The notes: generated by a model not told the origin, from the sequence alone. A DNA stretch of 64,000 bases from Thermoguttaceae bacterium (GCA_017405595.1 JAFRAC010000003.1:1-64000), one strand, 5' to 3'. Counted from the first letter of the stretch, positions 37,042 through 46,804 are shown. Made by a program: numbers and translations.

Positions 37042-37069
37042 AGCGCCGTTGGTTCCCGAACCGATACCG

Positions 37070-37117
37070 CCGCCCTTTTCCCCGCCGCGGAAAAGGGCGG
37101 TTTTCCTATATTTTTCC
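37070..37117 (+). terminator. Rho-independent terminator after glgA
   Basis: CCGCCCTTTTCC (37070-37081) and GGAAAAGGGCGG (37089-37100) form a perfect 12-bp stem with a 7-nt loop, followed by TTTTCCTATATTTTT. Confidence 0.85.
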
Positions 37118-37181
37118 GCCGCCGTAAATAAAGAGCCCTTTACCCCATCACCGTTCCGGATTTCTTTACAGAGACTCCCCG

Positions 37182-37826
37182 ATGCAAAATAAGCTTTCGA
37201 TCCGGTTTTTTGACGGCAGGGAAAAACGCGTCTTGGGAACAGAGCAAAGAGCCGCCGATCATTCACTCGACGGCCGAAGCCGCGCTCAGGCTTACACCCT
37301 CTTTGAATGCGGGCTTCTTGAAAGAACGGCCCCCGGTACGGTCGAATCGTTACGACAGATTCATGCTTATCTGTTCGGCGGACTGTACGATTTTGCCGGC
37401 CGGTTGCGGACAGTTGATATCGCGAAAGGGAACTTTCATTTCGCCCCGGCGTTCTTTCTCGAAAGTACTCTCGCCCGAATCGAACAGATGCCGCAGAATA
37501 CGTTCGATGAGATTACGGATAAGTACGTCGAAATGAACATCGCGCACCCTTTTCGGGAAGGGAACGGCCGTTCAACCCGTATTTGGCTCGATCTGATTTT
37601 CAAGAAAAGCCTGAAAAAATGTGTTGACTGGAGCCGGATCGGAAAGACCGAATACCTTCTTGCCATGACCGCCAGTCCCGCCGACAGCGCGCCGATCCGC
37701 GCGCTGCTGCGCGGCGCGCTGACCGATAAAATCGACGACCGTGAAATGTTCATTAAGGGGATCGACTACTCCTACTACTACGAAAGCGGCGATCCGGCGC
37801 TCGTGCCGGAAGGGGCGAAACCTTAG
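37182..37826 (+). CDS. Class III Fic-domain AMP-transferase
   Basis: The protein is 214 residues. The Fic motif HPFREGNGRSTR (His122 to Arg133) is complete, so nucleotidyl transfer to a target hydroxyl is expected. The C-terminus holds GIDYSYYYES: S197-x3-E201 matches the S/T-x3-E autoinhibitory helix of class III Fic proteins such as the Neisseria enzyme, where Glu blocks ATP. The usual Gly/Asn after Glu is Ser here. No separate antitoxin gene is adjacent, as expected for an intrinsic inhibitor. Known class III targets are gyrase and topoisomerase IV; that is not shown here. Confidence 0.9.
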   Translation: MQNKLSIRFFDGREKRVLGTEQRAADHSLDGRSRAQAYTLFECGLLERTAPGTVESLRQIHAYLFGGLYDFAGRLRTVDIAKGNFHFAPAFFLESTLARIEQMPQNTFDEITDKYVEMNIAHPFREGNGRSTRIWLDLIFKKSLKKCVDWSRIGKTEYLLAMTASPADSAPIRALLRGALTDKIDDREMFIKGIDYSYYYESGDPALVPEGAKP

Positions 37827-37842
37827 CCGGAGGATTTAAACA

Positions 37843-38763
37843 ATGAAGAGATTCCTGCCGCTGTTCACCGCGTTTTTCGCGTTCTTCTTTTTAGGAGCCG
37901 CCTTTGCCGGCAGCCGGGCCGGCCGCGCGCGGTTCGGCGAAGGTTCCGCGGCGGGGGAAGCCAGGACGCTGACCGTCGGCGGTATCGGCTACACATTCCG
38001 CTGGTGTCCGCCCGGCGGGTTTCTGATGGGGAGTCCGGAAACCGAGGATGGACGCGATCCCGATGAGACCCTGCATGAAGTTCAAATCACACGCGGTTTT
38101 TGGCTTCTCGAATCGGAAGTCACGCAGCAGATGTGGGAAAGCGTGATGGGGACAACGATTGAAGATCGGCACGATCAGGCCTGCGGGGGATTCTTTGTCG
38201 GCATGGGCGACCAGTTCCCGGTCTACTATGTCAACTGGGACGATGCCAATCGTTTTTGCGGCCGGTTGAGCGAGGAATCCGGCGAAACGATTCTTCTTCC
38301 GACCGAAGAAGAGTGGGAATACGCTTGCCGGGCGGGAACCGGCACGGCTCTCTATTCGGGAAACATGAAAATTTCGGAACTCTGCAACGCCCCCGCACTT
38401 GACCCGATTGCGTGGTACGGGGGGAATTCGAGCGCCGGTTATACCGGGGGGGATCGCGACGAAGGGTACGAAACCCGTTTCTGGACAGCCCGGCAGTATT
38501 GGGGGAAGGACGCCGGAACGCATCGTGTGAAAGGGAAGAAACCGAACGCGTGGGGCCTTTACGATATGATTGGGAACGTGTGGGAATGGTGTTCCGACCG
38601 GTATGATGAAGACGGTTCCGCCGGTTCGCGCCGTATTTACCGGGGAGGAAGCTGGATCAGCCCCGCCCGGCACTGCCGCTCGGCGGCACGGGGGAGGAAC
38701 AACCCGAACCACCGCAGCATCTACATCGGCTTTCGAATCATGCTGGTGCCCGCCGGGGAATAA
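37843..38763 (+). CDS. Secreted SUMF1/FGE-fold protein, not a canonical FGE
   Basis: The protein is 306 residues with a signal peptide (first ~22) and GGAGG before the ATG. Family blocks are GGFLMGSPETE, the LLPTEEEWEYACRAG core, YDMIGNVWEWC and YRGGSWISPARHCRSAARG...GFR. In formylglycine-generating enzymes the last block carries two Cys; only the second aligns here (HCRSA) and the first is Ser, so it should not convert sulfatase Cys. It is more likely a sugar-binding or structural SUMF1 protein. It follows the Fic gene by 16 nt and may be co-transcribed. Confidence 0.86.
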   Translation: MKRFLPLFTAFFAFFFLGAAFAGSRAGRARFGEGSAAGEARTLTVGGIGYTFRWCPPGGFLMGSPETEDGRDPDETLHEVQITRGFWLLESEVTQQMWESVMGTTIEDRHDQACGGFFVGMGDQFPVYYVNWDDANRFCGRLSEESGETILLPTEEEWEYACRAGTGTALYSGNMKISELCNAPALDPIAWYGGNSSAGYTGGDRDEGYETRFWTARQYWGKDAGTHRVKGKKPNAWGLYDMIGNVWEWCSDRYDEDGSAGSRRIYRGGSWISPARHCRSAARGRNNPNHRSIYIGFRIMLVPAGE

Positions 38764-39018
38764 CGGTTCCCGGGGGGCAGGTTCCGCAGAGCCGCTCTTT
38801 TTCAAAAATCGCCTTTGTGTTACTTTACCGGTGCCGCGCCGAAATTTGCCCGCCGGTTTTGGTGCGGGACCGGTTTTCCTCATGTTTTCATCTTGCCAAC
38901 GCCGTCTTGCGCAGGCGTTCTGCGGCGGTTAAAATGGGGTGTTTGCCGGTGAGGTTTTGGGGCTTCGCGGCATGATTCGTTTTTTGTCTTTCCCCGTTTC
39001 ATAAAGGAAAATCATCCG

Positions 39019-40812
39019 ATGAAAAATTTCCTTCGGTTTGCCGCGCTGAGCGCCTGTTTCTTCTTCCTTGCGGTGTCGCTGTACGGGGCGTCCTGGCAGA
39101 TTCTTCTGCCGGAACACCCTTCGCTGACCGAAAGTACCGCGGCGGAAGAGCTGCAGCTCCATATCCAAAAGATGACGGGCACTGAAGTCCCGATTGTCTC
39201 GGAACCCCGGGATTTGCCCGCCGACCACATTCTTTCGGTCGGAGATACCCTTTTCGCGCGCCCCTGTGTCGAAAAGGAACATCCCGATCCGTTCAAGTTT
39301 GATGAAATCTTTATCCGCGCCGAAGGGACGAACCTGATCCTGACGGGTCATCAGCGCCGCGGCGCGCTCTACGCGGTGTACACATTTTTAGAGGATGTCT
39401 GCGGGTGCCGTTGGTATACCGAAGAGGCAGCCGTTGTTCCCCAATGCGAAGAGCTTGTCTTTCCGCCGGATCTGGCGGTTTCGTACGCGCCTCAGATGAT
39501 CTCGAGAGAGATGTATCATCGCCTGGCGAATCCCTGCCTTTTTTCCGCGAGAAATAAGGGGAACGGCAGTATTGATGACGCGCACGGCGGGCGCCTTTCG
39601 ATTCTCAATTTCGTCCATTCTTTTTACAAATACCTCCCGCCGGAAAAATATTTCGATGCGCATCCGGAATGGTTCAGCGAGATCGACGGCGAGCGGACGT
39701 GTGATAACGCCCAGCTCTGTCTGACGAACGATGAAATGCGCGAGGAACTGACCCGGAACGTTCTTGAACAATTGCGCGCTCATCCCGAAACCATGATGGT
39801 CGATATCAGCCAAAACGACTATTTTCGCTTTTGCACATGTCCGAAGTGCAAAGCCGTCGACGAGGAAGAGGAAAGCCACGCGGGAACGCTGATCCGTTTC
39901 CTGAACCGGGTGGCGGCTGATATCGAGAAGGAATTTCCCGACGTTTTGGTGGAAACTCTCGCGTATCAGTATACGCGCAAACCGCCGAAATTTGCCCGGC
40001 CCCGCCCGAACATTGTGATTCGCCTCTGTTCCATCGAGTGTGATTTCGGCCGTCCTCTCGACGATCCGAATGCGAACCCGTCGAGCCGGGATTTCATGAG
40101 TGATATTGAAGGGTGGTCGCAAATCGCGCCGCGCCTTTTGGTTTGGGATTATGTGACCAATTACGCGGATTATATCGGGCCGCATCCGAACTGGCAGGCG
40201 CTGGGCGAAAATATCCGCACGTTTACCGGGCATGGCGCGATCGGCCTTTTTGAAGAGGGGGAAGGGCAGGATTTCTGCGAAATGAAGAATTGGGTTCTTC
40301 AGAAACTGATGTGGAATCCCGATCTTGATACCGAGACCCTCATGAACGATTTTGCCGAAGGGTATTACGGGAAGGAAACCGCGCCCTTCTTAATGGATTA
40401 TTGGCGTCTTCTTCATGCGCGGCTGCTGGAAAGCGGGATTAAGCTCGGCTGTTTCGGCGCTCTTTCCGAACAGTGGCTCGATCTTGCGACGCTGAACAAG
40501 GCGACCCTTCTGTGGCGGCAGGCCGAGGAAACGGTGAACCGTGTTTACGGAGCCGATTCGCCCCAGGCGGTGCGGCTCCGCAAGTCGCGGACGGCACTCG
40601 ATTCGGTCTGGCTCACCCGCTATTCCGAACTGAAAGAAACCGCTGAACGTGAAAATCTTCCTTTTGAAGGACCCGCCGATTTTGAAGAGGCGGCGCGCGA
40701 TTTTGCGCAGATCTGTATTGAATACAAGTATGACGGACCGAATATCAGCGTGGTGGGTGACGCCGGACGCGCGTGGTTCGAGAATCTCGCCAACGGACCT
40801 GAAACACCGTAG
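39019..40812 (+). CDS. Secreted DUF4838 glycosidase-like protein
   Basis: The protein is 597 residues with a signal peptide to ~residue 24. Residues 25-130 form the small alpha/beta domain found before GH67/GH20 enzymes: AAEELQLHIQKMTG..., with GALYAVYTFLEDVCGCRWY. The central domain, with CTCPKCKAVDEEEE and VETLAYQYT, is the DUF4838 barrel. Planctomycetes and Bacteroidetes carry many such proteins, probably for uronic-acid or hexosamine containing glycans. Activity unproven. It ends at a strong terminator. Confidence 0.85.
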   Translation: MKNFLRFAALSACFFFLAVSLYGASWQILLPEHPSLTESTAAEELQLHIQKMTGTEVPIVSEPRDLPADHILSVGDTLFARPCVEKEHPDPFKFDEIFIRAEGTNLILTGHQRRGALYAVYTFLEDVCGCRWYTEEAAVVPQCEELVFPPDLAVSYAPQMISREMYHRLANPCLFSARNKGNGSIDDAHGGRLSILNFVHSFYKYLPPEKYFDAHPEWFSEIDGERTCDNAQLCLTNDEMREELTRNVLEQLRAHPETMMVDISQNDYFRFCTCPKCKAVDEEEESHAGTLIRFLNRVAADIEKEFPDVLVETLAYQYTRKPPKFARPRPNIVIRLCSIECDFGRPLDDPNANPSSRDFMSDIEGWSQIAPRLLVWDYVTNYADYIGPHPNWQALGENIRTFTGHGAIGLFEEGEGQDFCEMKNWVLQKLMWNPDLDTETLMNDFAEGYYGKETAPFLMDYWRLLHARLLESGIKLGCFGALSEQWLDLATLNKATLLWRQAEETVNRVYGADSPQAVRLRKSRTALDSVWLTRYSELKETAERENLPFEGPADFEEAARDFAQICIEYKYDGPNISVVGDAGRAWFENLANGPETP

Positions 40813-40834
40813 CGGAAATTTTTCTCTTGAACGG

Positions 40835-40878
40835 CAAACGCGGCGCACGGGAAGTTACCCGTGCGCCGCGTTTGTTTA
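40835..40878 (+). terminator. Strong rho-independent terminator after the DUF4838 gene
   Basis: A 17-bp perfect stem (40835-40851 with 40858-40874), core CGCGGCGCACGGG, and a 6-nt loop. AAA on the left and TTT on the right make it usable from both directions. Confidence 0.85.
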
Positions 40879-40927
40879 TGGCCGGTGTGAAGCCTTTTCC
40901 TGAGGGCGCGATAAGCTCTTCCGGGGT

Positions 40928-40964
40928 GCCAATCCTTTGTGCCAGTCTTTGTGCCAGTCTTTGT
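40928..40964 (+). repeat. Triplicated 12-bp direct repeat
   Basis: GCCAATCCTTTGT is followed by two perfect GCCAGTCTTTGT units and a final GCC, in the gap between two convergent genes. Probably slippage. Confidence 0.7.
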
Positions 40965-41032
40965 GCCGGCGGCCCGGCGGAAATTCAGACCTTTCGGGCC
41001 GGCGGTTTGCCGCGGACAGCCGCCCCTTTCGC

Positions 41033-42385
41033 CTACTCCTTCCCGAACAGCACCATCAGCGCGTCGGCGAACATTGAAAGCCCCTGGGGGTTCGGGTGGT
41101 TGATGTTATTGACCATCAGTGTGTTGTAGGGGATCCCCTGACGCCAGAGCCGGCCGTAAAGGATCGGCGTTTCGGCAACAGGTACGTTGTTCTCCTGCCC
41201 GAATTGGCGGATAAACGCCGTGTAGGGGCGCGGGTCGTCGTCGATGTTCTTCTGGGTCGTGAGCCCCATCCAGTTCGGGCGGATGTAGTGCGGGCCGACG
41301 ATGATCCATTCGGCGCCGATCGCGTCGAAGTCGGATTTCAGTTTCGTGTAGACCTGCTGAAGCTGGTCTACGGGAATCGCGAAGTCGTTGACGAATTCCA
41401 TGACGATCAGGTCCGGTTTTTCGTCAAGGACTTTTTCCTGATAGTTGTATTCCGACCCGGGCGGTTCGGCAAGGTAGGCGGTGGTGGTGCGGCCGCCCCA
41501 GGCCTGGCTGACCAGTTCGATGTCCGCGTCGGGGAACCGCTGGCGCAGCCGGGCGAGGAAGACGTTCTGCCACTTGTCTTTCTCTTCGACATAACGGCCG
41601 ACGGTCACACTGTCGCCCCACGCGAGGATTTTCAGCGGCTGGCCGCTGTGCAGCTTTTCCCACGTTTTCGGAAGGAGCTTTTTGGCGACGGCTTTTTGCG
41701 GAATGGTGAGTTTGCCGTCGTCGAGAATCGGGTAGAGGTTCTCGTCGGTGAGCCGGTCTTTCGTTTCGCTGCTGACGTAGATGTTCACCAGCCGTATTTC
41801 CCCCTCTTCGAGTTCGGGGGGGACCGGATTGGCGGCGTGCGGAACGCCCTGTTTGAGAATCATCTTATGGCCGGCGTAAACGACCGAGTCGATCCGCATG
41901 GTGATATACTGATAGGAAATGTAAACCGGTGTGTCTGCACCGATCTTCCCCCCCTCCTTCGAGCCGATGTTCGCGTTCGGCTCGTCGAGAATGTAGTCGG
42001 TGTCCGGCACAAGCTTTTCGCCCCCCGGTTCGAGCGAAACGCTGACACTTCCCGGAACCAGTGCGTTTTCGACGGAGCATTCGTCGGCCTTGAGCCCTAA
42101 AAGGGGTGTGGCGCGGCGCCAGGGAGCGCCGCTGGGGTTAAACAGAACGAGCGAATCGTACTTCTCGTCGGTCACGGTAACGATGCCGGGCGGGTCGATG
42201 TCGAATTCCGCCGATTTGCCGCGGTAGGTGACCTTGATCTGCCAGTCCCCCGCCAGCTCCACTTTCGCCGGGTGCTCGATTGGGGAAGGGGCGGGGACGG
42301 CCGATTGCGCGTTTGCCCAGCCGCCGGGGAGAAACGCCAGAAGCGCCGGAATCACGGCGGACAGAGTTCGGATTATTCTTTTCAT
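41033..42385 (-). CDS. Secreted SGNH/GDSL hydrolase
   Basis: The ATG at 42385 is favoured over one 6 nt earlier because of spacing to AAAGAA. The protein is about 450 residues with a signal peptide (to ~residue 28). The first ~200 residues are a beta-rich domain. The SGNH blocks are AWGDSVT (nucleophile Ser), AWGGRT (Gly), FVND (Asn) and NNINHPNPQG (His). Family members deacylate carbohydrates or lipids. Together with the CE7 esterase and sialidase it suggests extracellular glycan processing. Confidence 0.88.
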   Translation of the reverse strand: MKRIIRTLSAVIPALLAFLPGGWANAQSAVPAPSPIEHPAKVELAGDWQIKVTYRGKSAEFDIDPPGIVTVTDEKYDSLVLFNPSGAPWRRATPLLGLKADECSVENALVPGSVSVSLEPGGEKLVPDTDYILDEPNANIGSKEGGKIGADTPVYISYQYITMRIDSVVYAGHKMILKQGVPHAANPVPPELEEGEIRLVNIYVSSETKDRLTDENLYPILDDGKLTIPQKAVAKKLLPKTWEKLHSGQPLKILAWGDSVTVGRYVEEKDKWQNVFLARLRQRFPDADIELVSQAWGGRTTTAYLAEPPGSEYNYQEKVLDEKPDLIVMEFVNDFAIPVDQLQQVYTKLKSDFDAIGAEWIIVGPHYIRPNWMGLTTQKNIDDDPRPYTAFIRQFGQENNVPVAETPILYGRLWRQGIPYNTLMVNNINHPNPQGLSMFADALMVLFGKE

Positions 42386-42554
42386 CGTCATTCTTTCAGG
42401 TTGAAGGGAAGGGGCTGTTTATCGGTTTTCCTCTTTTATGAGTATGCTCAATCGCCCTTCGGTTGTCAAGAAACGGGGAAGGCCGGGAACCGACGTAACA
42501 AGGAAATTCAGAGTAACCGCATTTTTATGCCGGCGCGGTTCCGCATTCCCGCGG

Positions 42555-43607
42555 CTAGCCGCGGGCGACCAGAAACGCGATGTAGCCGATGTAGCCGAGG
42601 AAGAGAATCGCCCCTTCCCAGCGGGCAAGGGTCTTGTCGGTCACGCAGAAGTAGCCGCCGACGACCGCCACGGCGCACATCATCGGAATGTCGTAGGCGA
42701 GCGCCTGGTTCGAAACGGTCAGGCCGCCGGCCGCCGTGCAGGAGATTCCGAGGATCGCCAGCAGATTGAAGATGTTGCTTCCGACCACGTTGCCGACCGC
42801 GATATCGACGTTGCCGCGCAGGACCGCGACCAGACTGACGACCAGTTCCGGCAGAGAGGTGCCGACCGCCAGTATCGTCAGACTGATCATCAGTTCGCTC
42901 ACGCCGCAGAGGCGGGCGATCAGTTTCGCCTGTTCGACGAACATATTCGAGCCGTAGACGAGCATGAAAAGCCCGGCGGCTAAAAAGGCGATCGCCGTCA
43001 GCAGCCCGGAAACGAGTCCCGGCTGGCTGCCCGCTTCTTCGGCCTTTTCGGGAGCGCCGCCGGCAAGCCCGTCGGTCCGTTTGTCGGCGACCCCTTCATT
43101 GCGCTGCTTTTGCGCGGTTCTGACAATCATCACATTGTAGCCGATCAAAAGCGCGATAAAGAGGATTCCCGCCGAAAGGGGAAATGTGTGGATCGTTTCG
43201 GCGCCGCTGCCGGTCTTCGTCGAAAAGAAGGCGATTCCCCATAAGAGAAACGAAAACGCGATCATCATCGGGATTTCCCGTTTCGTGAGACTGCTCGAAA
43301 CCGAAAGGGGACGAACCAGCGAGGCAACGCCGAGAATGAGCAGAATGTTGGCGATATTGCTCCCGACCACGTTCCCCAGGGCGATGTCGGGGTTCGGGTT
43401 TTTTCCGAGCACGCCGATCAGCGAAACCGAAAGTTCCGGCGCACTGGTGGCCGCCGCGACCACGGTCAGCCCGATGATCAGCGGCGGAATGCGGAAAAAG
43501 GCCGCCAGCCGGGTCGCGCCGCGCACGAAAACCTCTCCCCCGGCGATCAGGATCGCCGCGCCCAGAATGAGAAAAATGATGTAGGTTGTCAGGCATTCCG
43601 GCAGCAT
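42555..43607 (-). CDS. Na+(or H+)/Ca2+ antiporter, CaCA family
   Basis: The protein is 350 residues with 10-11 predicted transmembrane helices in two inverted halves. The duplicated ion-binding alpha repeats are VVAAATSAPELSVS...GNVVGSNIANIL and LAVGTSLPELVVS...GNVVGSNIFNLL. The loop between the halves (~160-200) is hydrophilic and variable. It resembles YrbG/MaX-type exchangers. It is the last gene of the minus-strand hemB cluster. Confidence 0.93.
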   Translation of the reverse strand: MLPECLTTYIIFLILGAAILIAGGEVFVRGATRLAAFFRIPPLIIGLTVVAAATSAPELSVSLIGVLGKNPNPDIALGNVVGSNIANILLILGVASLVRPLSVSSSLTKREIPMMIAFSFLLWGIAFFSTKTGSGAETIHTFPLSAGILFIALLIGYNVMIVRTAQKQRNEGVADKRTDGLAGGAPEKAEEAGSQPGLVSGLLTAIAFLAAGLFMLVYGSNMFVEQAKLIARLCGVSELMISLTILAVGTSLPELVVSLVAVLRGNVDIAVGNVVGSNIFNLLAILGISCTAAGGLTVSNQALAYDIPMMCAVAVVGGYFCVTDKTLARWEGAILFLGYIGYIAFLVARG

Positions 43608-43658
43608 GGGCTCTTTCCTTGCGGGTTGGGACGGCCGGGTAAACCGGTCCGGCGTGTG

Positions 43659-44318
43659 TTAACGGTTTTCGAAACGGCTGAGGATTTGCGGATCGTCGAG
43701 GGAGCGGGTCACCAGGTCGGCCCGCGAAAGATCGACTTCGCGGTTATGCTCGGCACGGAGCGCGAAACAGGCGGCGCCGGCGCTTTTGGCCGCGGCGATC
43801 CCCGCACTGCTGTCCTCGAAGACCGCCATATTTTCGGGCGGGACGCCGAGCCGCCGGGCGGCAGTCAGGTAGACTTGCGGATCCGGTTTGCCGCGGGTGA
43901 TGTCGTCCGAGGTGAGCACGAACGCGAACCGGCTTCGAAGGCCGTCTTTGGCGAGCGCCGCGTCGGCAACACGCCGGCTGCTGCTCGTGGCCACGCATTT
44001 CGGCAGACCGAGCGTCTCGAGACGGCCGAGAAGGTTTTCAAGGCCCGGCATCGTGTCGTACCCTTCTTTAAGAAGTTCCAGAAAAATCTCTTCCGACTCG
44101 TCTGAAAGCGCCTGCCATGTTTCGGGCAGGTTATAGGTTTCAATGAACTTCTCGAAACAGTAGCGGGGCGGCCGTCCCATCACGTCGCGGCAGAGCTCGT
44201 CGGTATAGGGAAACCCGCGCCGGCCCAGCAGAATTTCCGCCGCTTTGTAGTAGACGCTCTCGGTCTCGAAAATGAGTCCGTCCATGTCGAAGGCGGCGCC
44301 GAGGAGTTTAGCTGTCAT
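43659..44318 (-). CDS. HAD phosphatase, beta-phosphoglucomutase-like
   Basis: The protein is 219 residues. Motif I FDMDGL (D11, D13), motif II ATSSSR, Lys in TRGKPDPQ and motif IV FEDSSAG are all present, with a helical C1 cap at ~18-85. Likely a sugar-phosphate phosphatase or mutase. It begins 22 nt after the AEC transporter stop and is only distantly similar to the HAD protein at 30340-31002. Confidence 0.9.
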   Translation of the reverse strand: MTAKLLGAAFDMDGLIFETESVYYKAAEILLGRRGFPYTDELCRDVMGRPPRYCFEKFIETYNLPETWQALSDESEEIFLELLKEGYDTMPGLENLLGRLETLGLPKCVATSSSRRVADAALAKDGLRSRFAFVLTSDDITRGKPDPQVYLTAARRLGVPPENMAVFEDSSAGIAAAKSAGAACFALRAEHNREVDLSRADLVTRSLDDPQILSRFENR

Positions 44319-44340
44319 GACTTCTCTCTTTTTCCAAGGT

Positions 44341-45369
44341 TTATTGCTGTACGCCGATCCACTTTAAACCGGTCACGATCCAAAACGGCGTGGTCGCGAT
44401 CGCGACAAGCGAGTTGCTCAGCGAGGTCAGCAGCGCGGTTTTCACGTCGCCGTCGTACGTTTCGGCCAGCACGATCGGGAATGTGGCCGACGACATCGAC
44501 GCGTAGATGACCGTGACAATTTTCGCTTCCTGCGAACAGGGAAGGTATTTCGCCGCCAGCAGAATCAGGCAGGGGAAAACCAGAAGGCGGAAGAAGGTCG
44601 AAACGAACGAAACGCGGAACGTTTTCCCGATGTCCTCGACGAAATCGCTCAGATGGAACTGTTCGGCGATCGCGCCCCCCACACATAGAAGGGAAAGGGG
44701 AATCGCCGAGGCGGCGAGCATGTTGACCGGGGTCCAGAAGAGGATGTCCAGGTCGTACAGCTTGAAAGCGTAACGCCATTTCAGCGGCAGCAGTTCAAAC
44801 GGTTCAAAGATGTTGATGAGCAGGCAGCCGACGATGACCAGGACCGGTATGTTGAACAGGCTCCTGACCGTTTTGCTGTCGAACCTTCCCAAAAACGAAA
44901 AGACGCAGACGGTCCAGAGCGCGAATTCGGTGCCGACATTCTGCACGAAAAGAACCCCCAGCACGCCGCTGTTGTTCGGAAAGAGATTTTCGATGAGCGG
45001 AATCGGCACGTAGCCGTAATTGAGCATTCCCAGACAGGCGGCAAAGGTGCCGATCTTTTTTGTGGTGTCGAGCGTGGTCAGACCGGCCGGCAGCGTCTTG
45101 GCGATGATCCAGCCGAGAATGACGCTGACCAGAATGATGCTGAATCCGATCAGCGGCGGACCGTAAAGGTTTTTCGGGTCTTTAAAGACCGGGTTCATCA
45201 GCACGTTCTTGATGATCATGCAGGGGATCAGCACGTTGATGACGATCGCCAGCAGATCTTTGCGCGTTTTCGGATTGAGCCAGCCGACCCGGCCGCAGAC
45301 CGCGCCGACCCCCATGACCCCGTAGACGGCCAGAACGATAAAGAGTGTGGTTTTGAGGTTGTCCGACAT
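44341..45369 (-). CDS. AEC-family (auxin efflux carrier-like) transporter
   Basis: The protein is 342 residues with about ten transmembrane helices and the AEC arrangement: an N-terminal helix with GVGAVCGRVGWL, a first bundle up to ~150, and a C-terminal bundle with the PLSLLCVGGAI segment and ASMSSATFPIVLAE. Family members carry organic acids or amino acids; substrate unknown. It lies 26 nt after hemB. Confidence 0.87.
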   Translation of the reverse strand: MSDNLKTTLFIVLAVYGVMGVGAVCGRVGWLNPKTRKDLLAIVINVLIPCMIIKNVLMNPVFKDPKNLYGPPLIGFSIILVSVILGWIIAKTLPAGLTTLDTTKKIGTFAACLGMLNYGYVPIPLIENLFPNNSGVLGVLFVQNVGTEFALWTVCVFSFLGRFDSKTVRSLFNIPVLVIVGCLLINIFEPFELLPLKWRYAFKLYDLDILFWTPVNMLAASAIPLSLLCVGGAIAEQFHLSDFVEDIGKTFRVSFVSTFFRLLVFPCLILLAAKYLPCSQEAKIVTVIYASMSSATFPIVLAETYDGDVKTALLTSLSNSLVAIATTPFWIVTGLKWIGVQQ

Positions 45370-45395
45370 TGTCCGGATTCAAAGAACCGACCGGC

Positions 45396-46403
45396 TTAGA
45401 GCCACGCCGCCGCTTCTTTGGCGAAATAGGTTAAGATGATCGGCGCGCCGGCGCGTGCGATCGAGTTGAGCGATTCGAGTACGATCCGCTTTTCGTCGAT
45501 CCAGCCCGCGGCGGCGGCGGCTTTAATCATGCTGAACTCGCCCGAGACATGGTAGGCCGCCAGCGGAACGCCGGGGAACGTCTGTTTGACCTGCGAAAGG
45601 ATGTCGAGGTAGGGCAGGGCGGGCTTGACCATGATCATGTCGGCCCCCTCGCGCAAATCGAGCGCCACTTCGCGCAGCGCCTGGGCGGGATCGGCGGCCG
45701 GATCCATTTGGTAGCCGCGCCGGTCGCCGAACTTCGGCGCGCTTTCGGCGGCGTCCCGGAACGGGCCGTAAAAAGCGCTGGCGTATTTCGCGGCGTAACT
45801 CATGATCGGCAGATCGGTGTAGTCGTTTTCGTCGAGCGCTTTGCGGATCGCGCCGATCATGCCGTCGATCATGCCGCTCGGCGCCACCATGTCGGCCCCC
45901 GCGCGGGCATGCACCAGCGCCTGAAACGCCACGATTTCGAGCGTCTCGTCGTTATCGACTTCCCAGCGGCCGCCCCGCTCTTTGAGGATGCCGCAGTGCC
46001 CGTGGTCGGTGTACTCGCAGAAGCAGATGTCGGTCACGACCAGGAGATCGTCCCCCACCGCGTCTTTCGCTGTTTTGACCGCTCGGGGAACGATCCCCTC
46101 TTCGTTCATCGCTCCGCTGCCGACCGCGTCTTTCGCGTTCGGAATGCCGAAAATCATGATCCCGCCGACTCCGGCATCTTTCAGCTCTTTGACCTCGGTG
46201 CGGAAATCGGTGAGCGTCAGCTGGCGGTGGCCGGGCATCGAGGCGATCGGAACCGACTCGGCCCCGTCTTTCACAAAGAGGGGAAGAATCCACTTGTCGG
46301 GGGAGAGGGTCACGGTCTGGGAGAAGCGGCGGACCAGCGGATGCTGGCGCAGACGGCGAAGTCGGGTTGTCGGGAATCCGGCGTCAAAGGAAAACGGCAT
46401 CAT
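45396..46403 (-). CDS. hemB: Porphobilinogen synthase (delta-aminolevulinic acid dehydratase)
   Basis: The protein is 335 residues. The zinc site C127-x-C129-x7-C137 in CFCEYTDHGHC is intact, so this is a Zn-type enzyme. The Schiff-base lysines are K206 (SYAAKYASAFYGPFRDA) and K260 (MVKPALPYLD). It condenses two 5-aminolevulinates to porphobilinogen in haem synthesis. CAGGAG lies before the ATG. First gene of a four-gene minus-strand cluster. Confidence 0.96.
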   Translation of the reverse strand: MMPFSFDAGFPTTRLRRLRQHPLVRRFSQTVTLSPDKWILPLFVKDGAESVPIASMPGHRQLTLTDFRTEVKELKDAGVGGIMIFGIPNAKDAVGSGAMNEEGIVPRAVKTAKDAVGDDLLVVTDICFCEYTDHGHCGILKERGGRWEVDNDETLEIVAFQALVHARAGADMVAPSGMIDGMIGAIRKALDENDYTDLPIMSYAAKYASAFYGPFRDAAESAPKFGDRRGYQMDPAADPAQALREVALDLREGADMIMVKPALPYLDILSQVKQTFPGVPLAAYHVSGEFSMIKAAAAAGWIDEKRIVLESLNSIARAGAPIILTYFAKEAAAWL

Positions 46404-46459
46404 TTGCTCCTGACAGATGTTCGGGTTCGGGTTGGGAAGGGGAAAGAAAAACGGCGCGC

Positions 46460-46485
46460 CCCTCCCCTGTTCAGGCCGGGGAGGG
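46460..46485 (-). promoter_or_regulatory. Hairpin in the hemB leader
   Basis: CCCTCCCC (46460-46467) and GGGGAGGG (46478-46485) form a perfect 8-bp stem; on the minus strand a short GTTTTTCTTT follows 7-10 nt later, about 40-60 nt before hemB. It could be an attenuator. The remainder of the 400-bp gap 46404-46804 shows nothing I can name. Confidence 0.3.
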
Positions 46486-46804
46486 AATCAAACTTTGCCC
46501 ACGCTCCATTTTACTCCTTTCCGGCGGAAACCGAAAGAGAGGCGCCAGACGGAGGGAGCGGCTTTCGGCGGAAAGGGAAGGCGGAAGAAGGGGGAATGGG
46601 GGCTCTTCGAGAAAACCCTTCTCATTTTGCCGTTTCGCGCAAGAAAACGGTTTGTGCGGCAACTGCAGTAAGGAGGGTGTTGGTCCGGTCCGGCGCAAGC
46701 CGGCGTGAAAATATTACTGGAACGGAATCCCGCTTTTTGCTAAGATAGGGAAGAATGCATAAAGAGAGAACAAAAACCTTCCGCATAACCCCGAAAGCCG
46801 AAAG

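Noticed and set aside
37843-38763. Formylglycine-generating enzyme
   Set aside because: Only one of the two active-site Cys positions is Cys, and no sulfatase gene is nearby.
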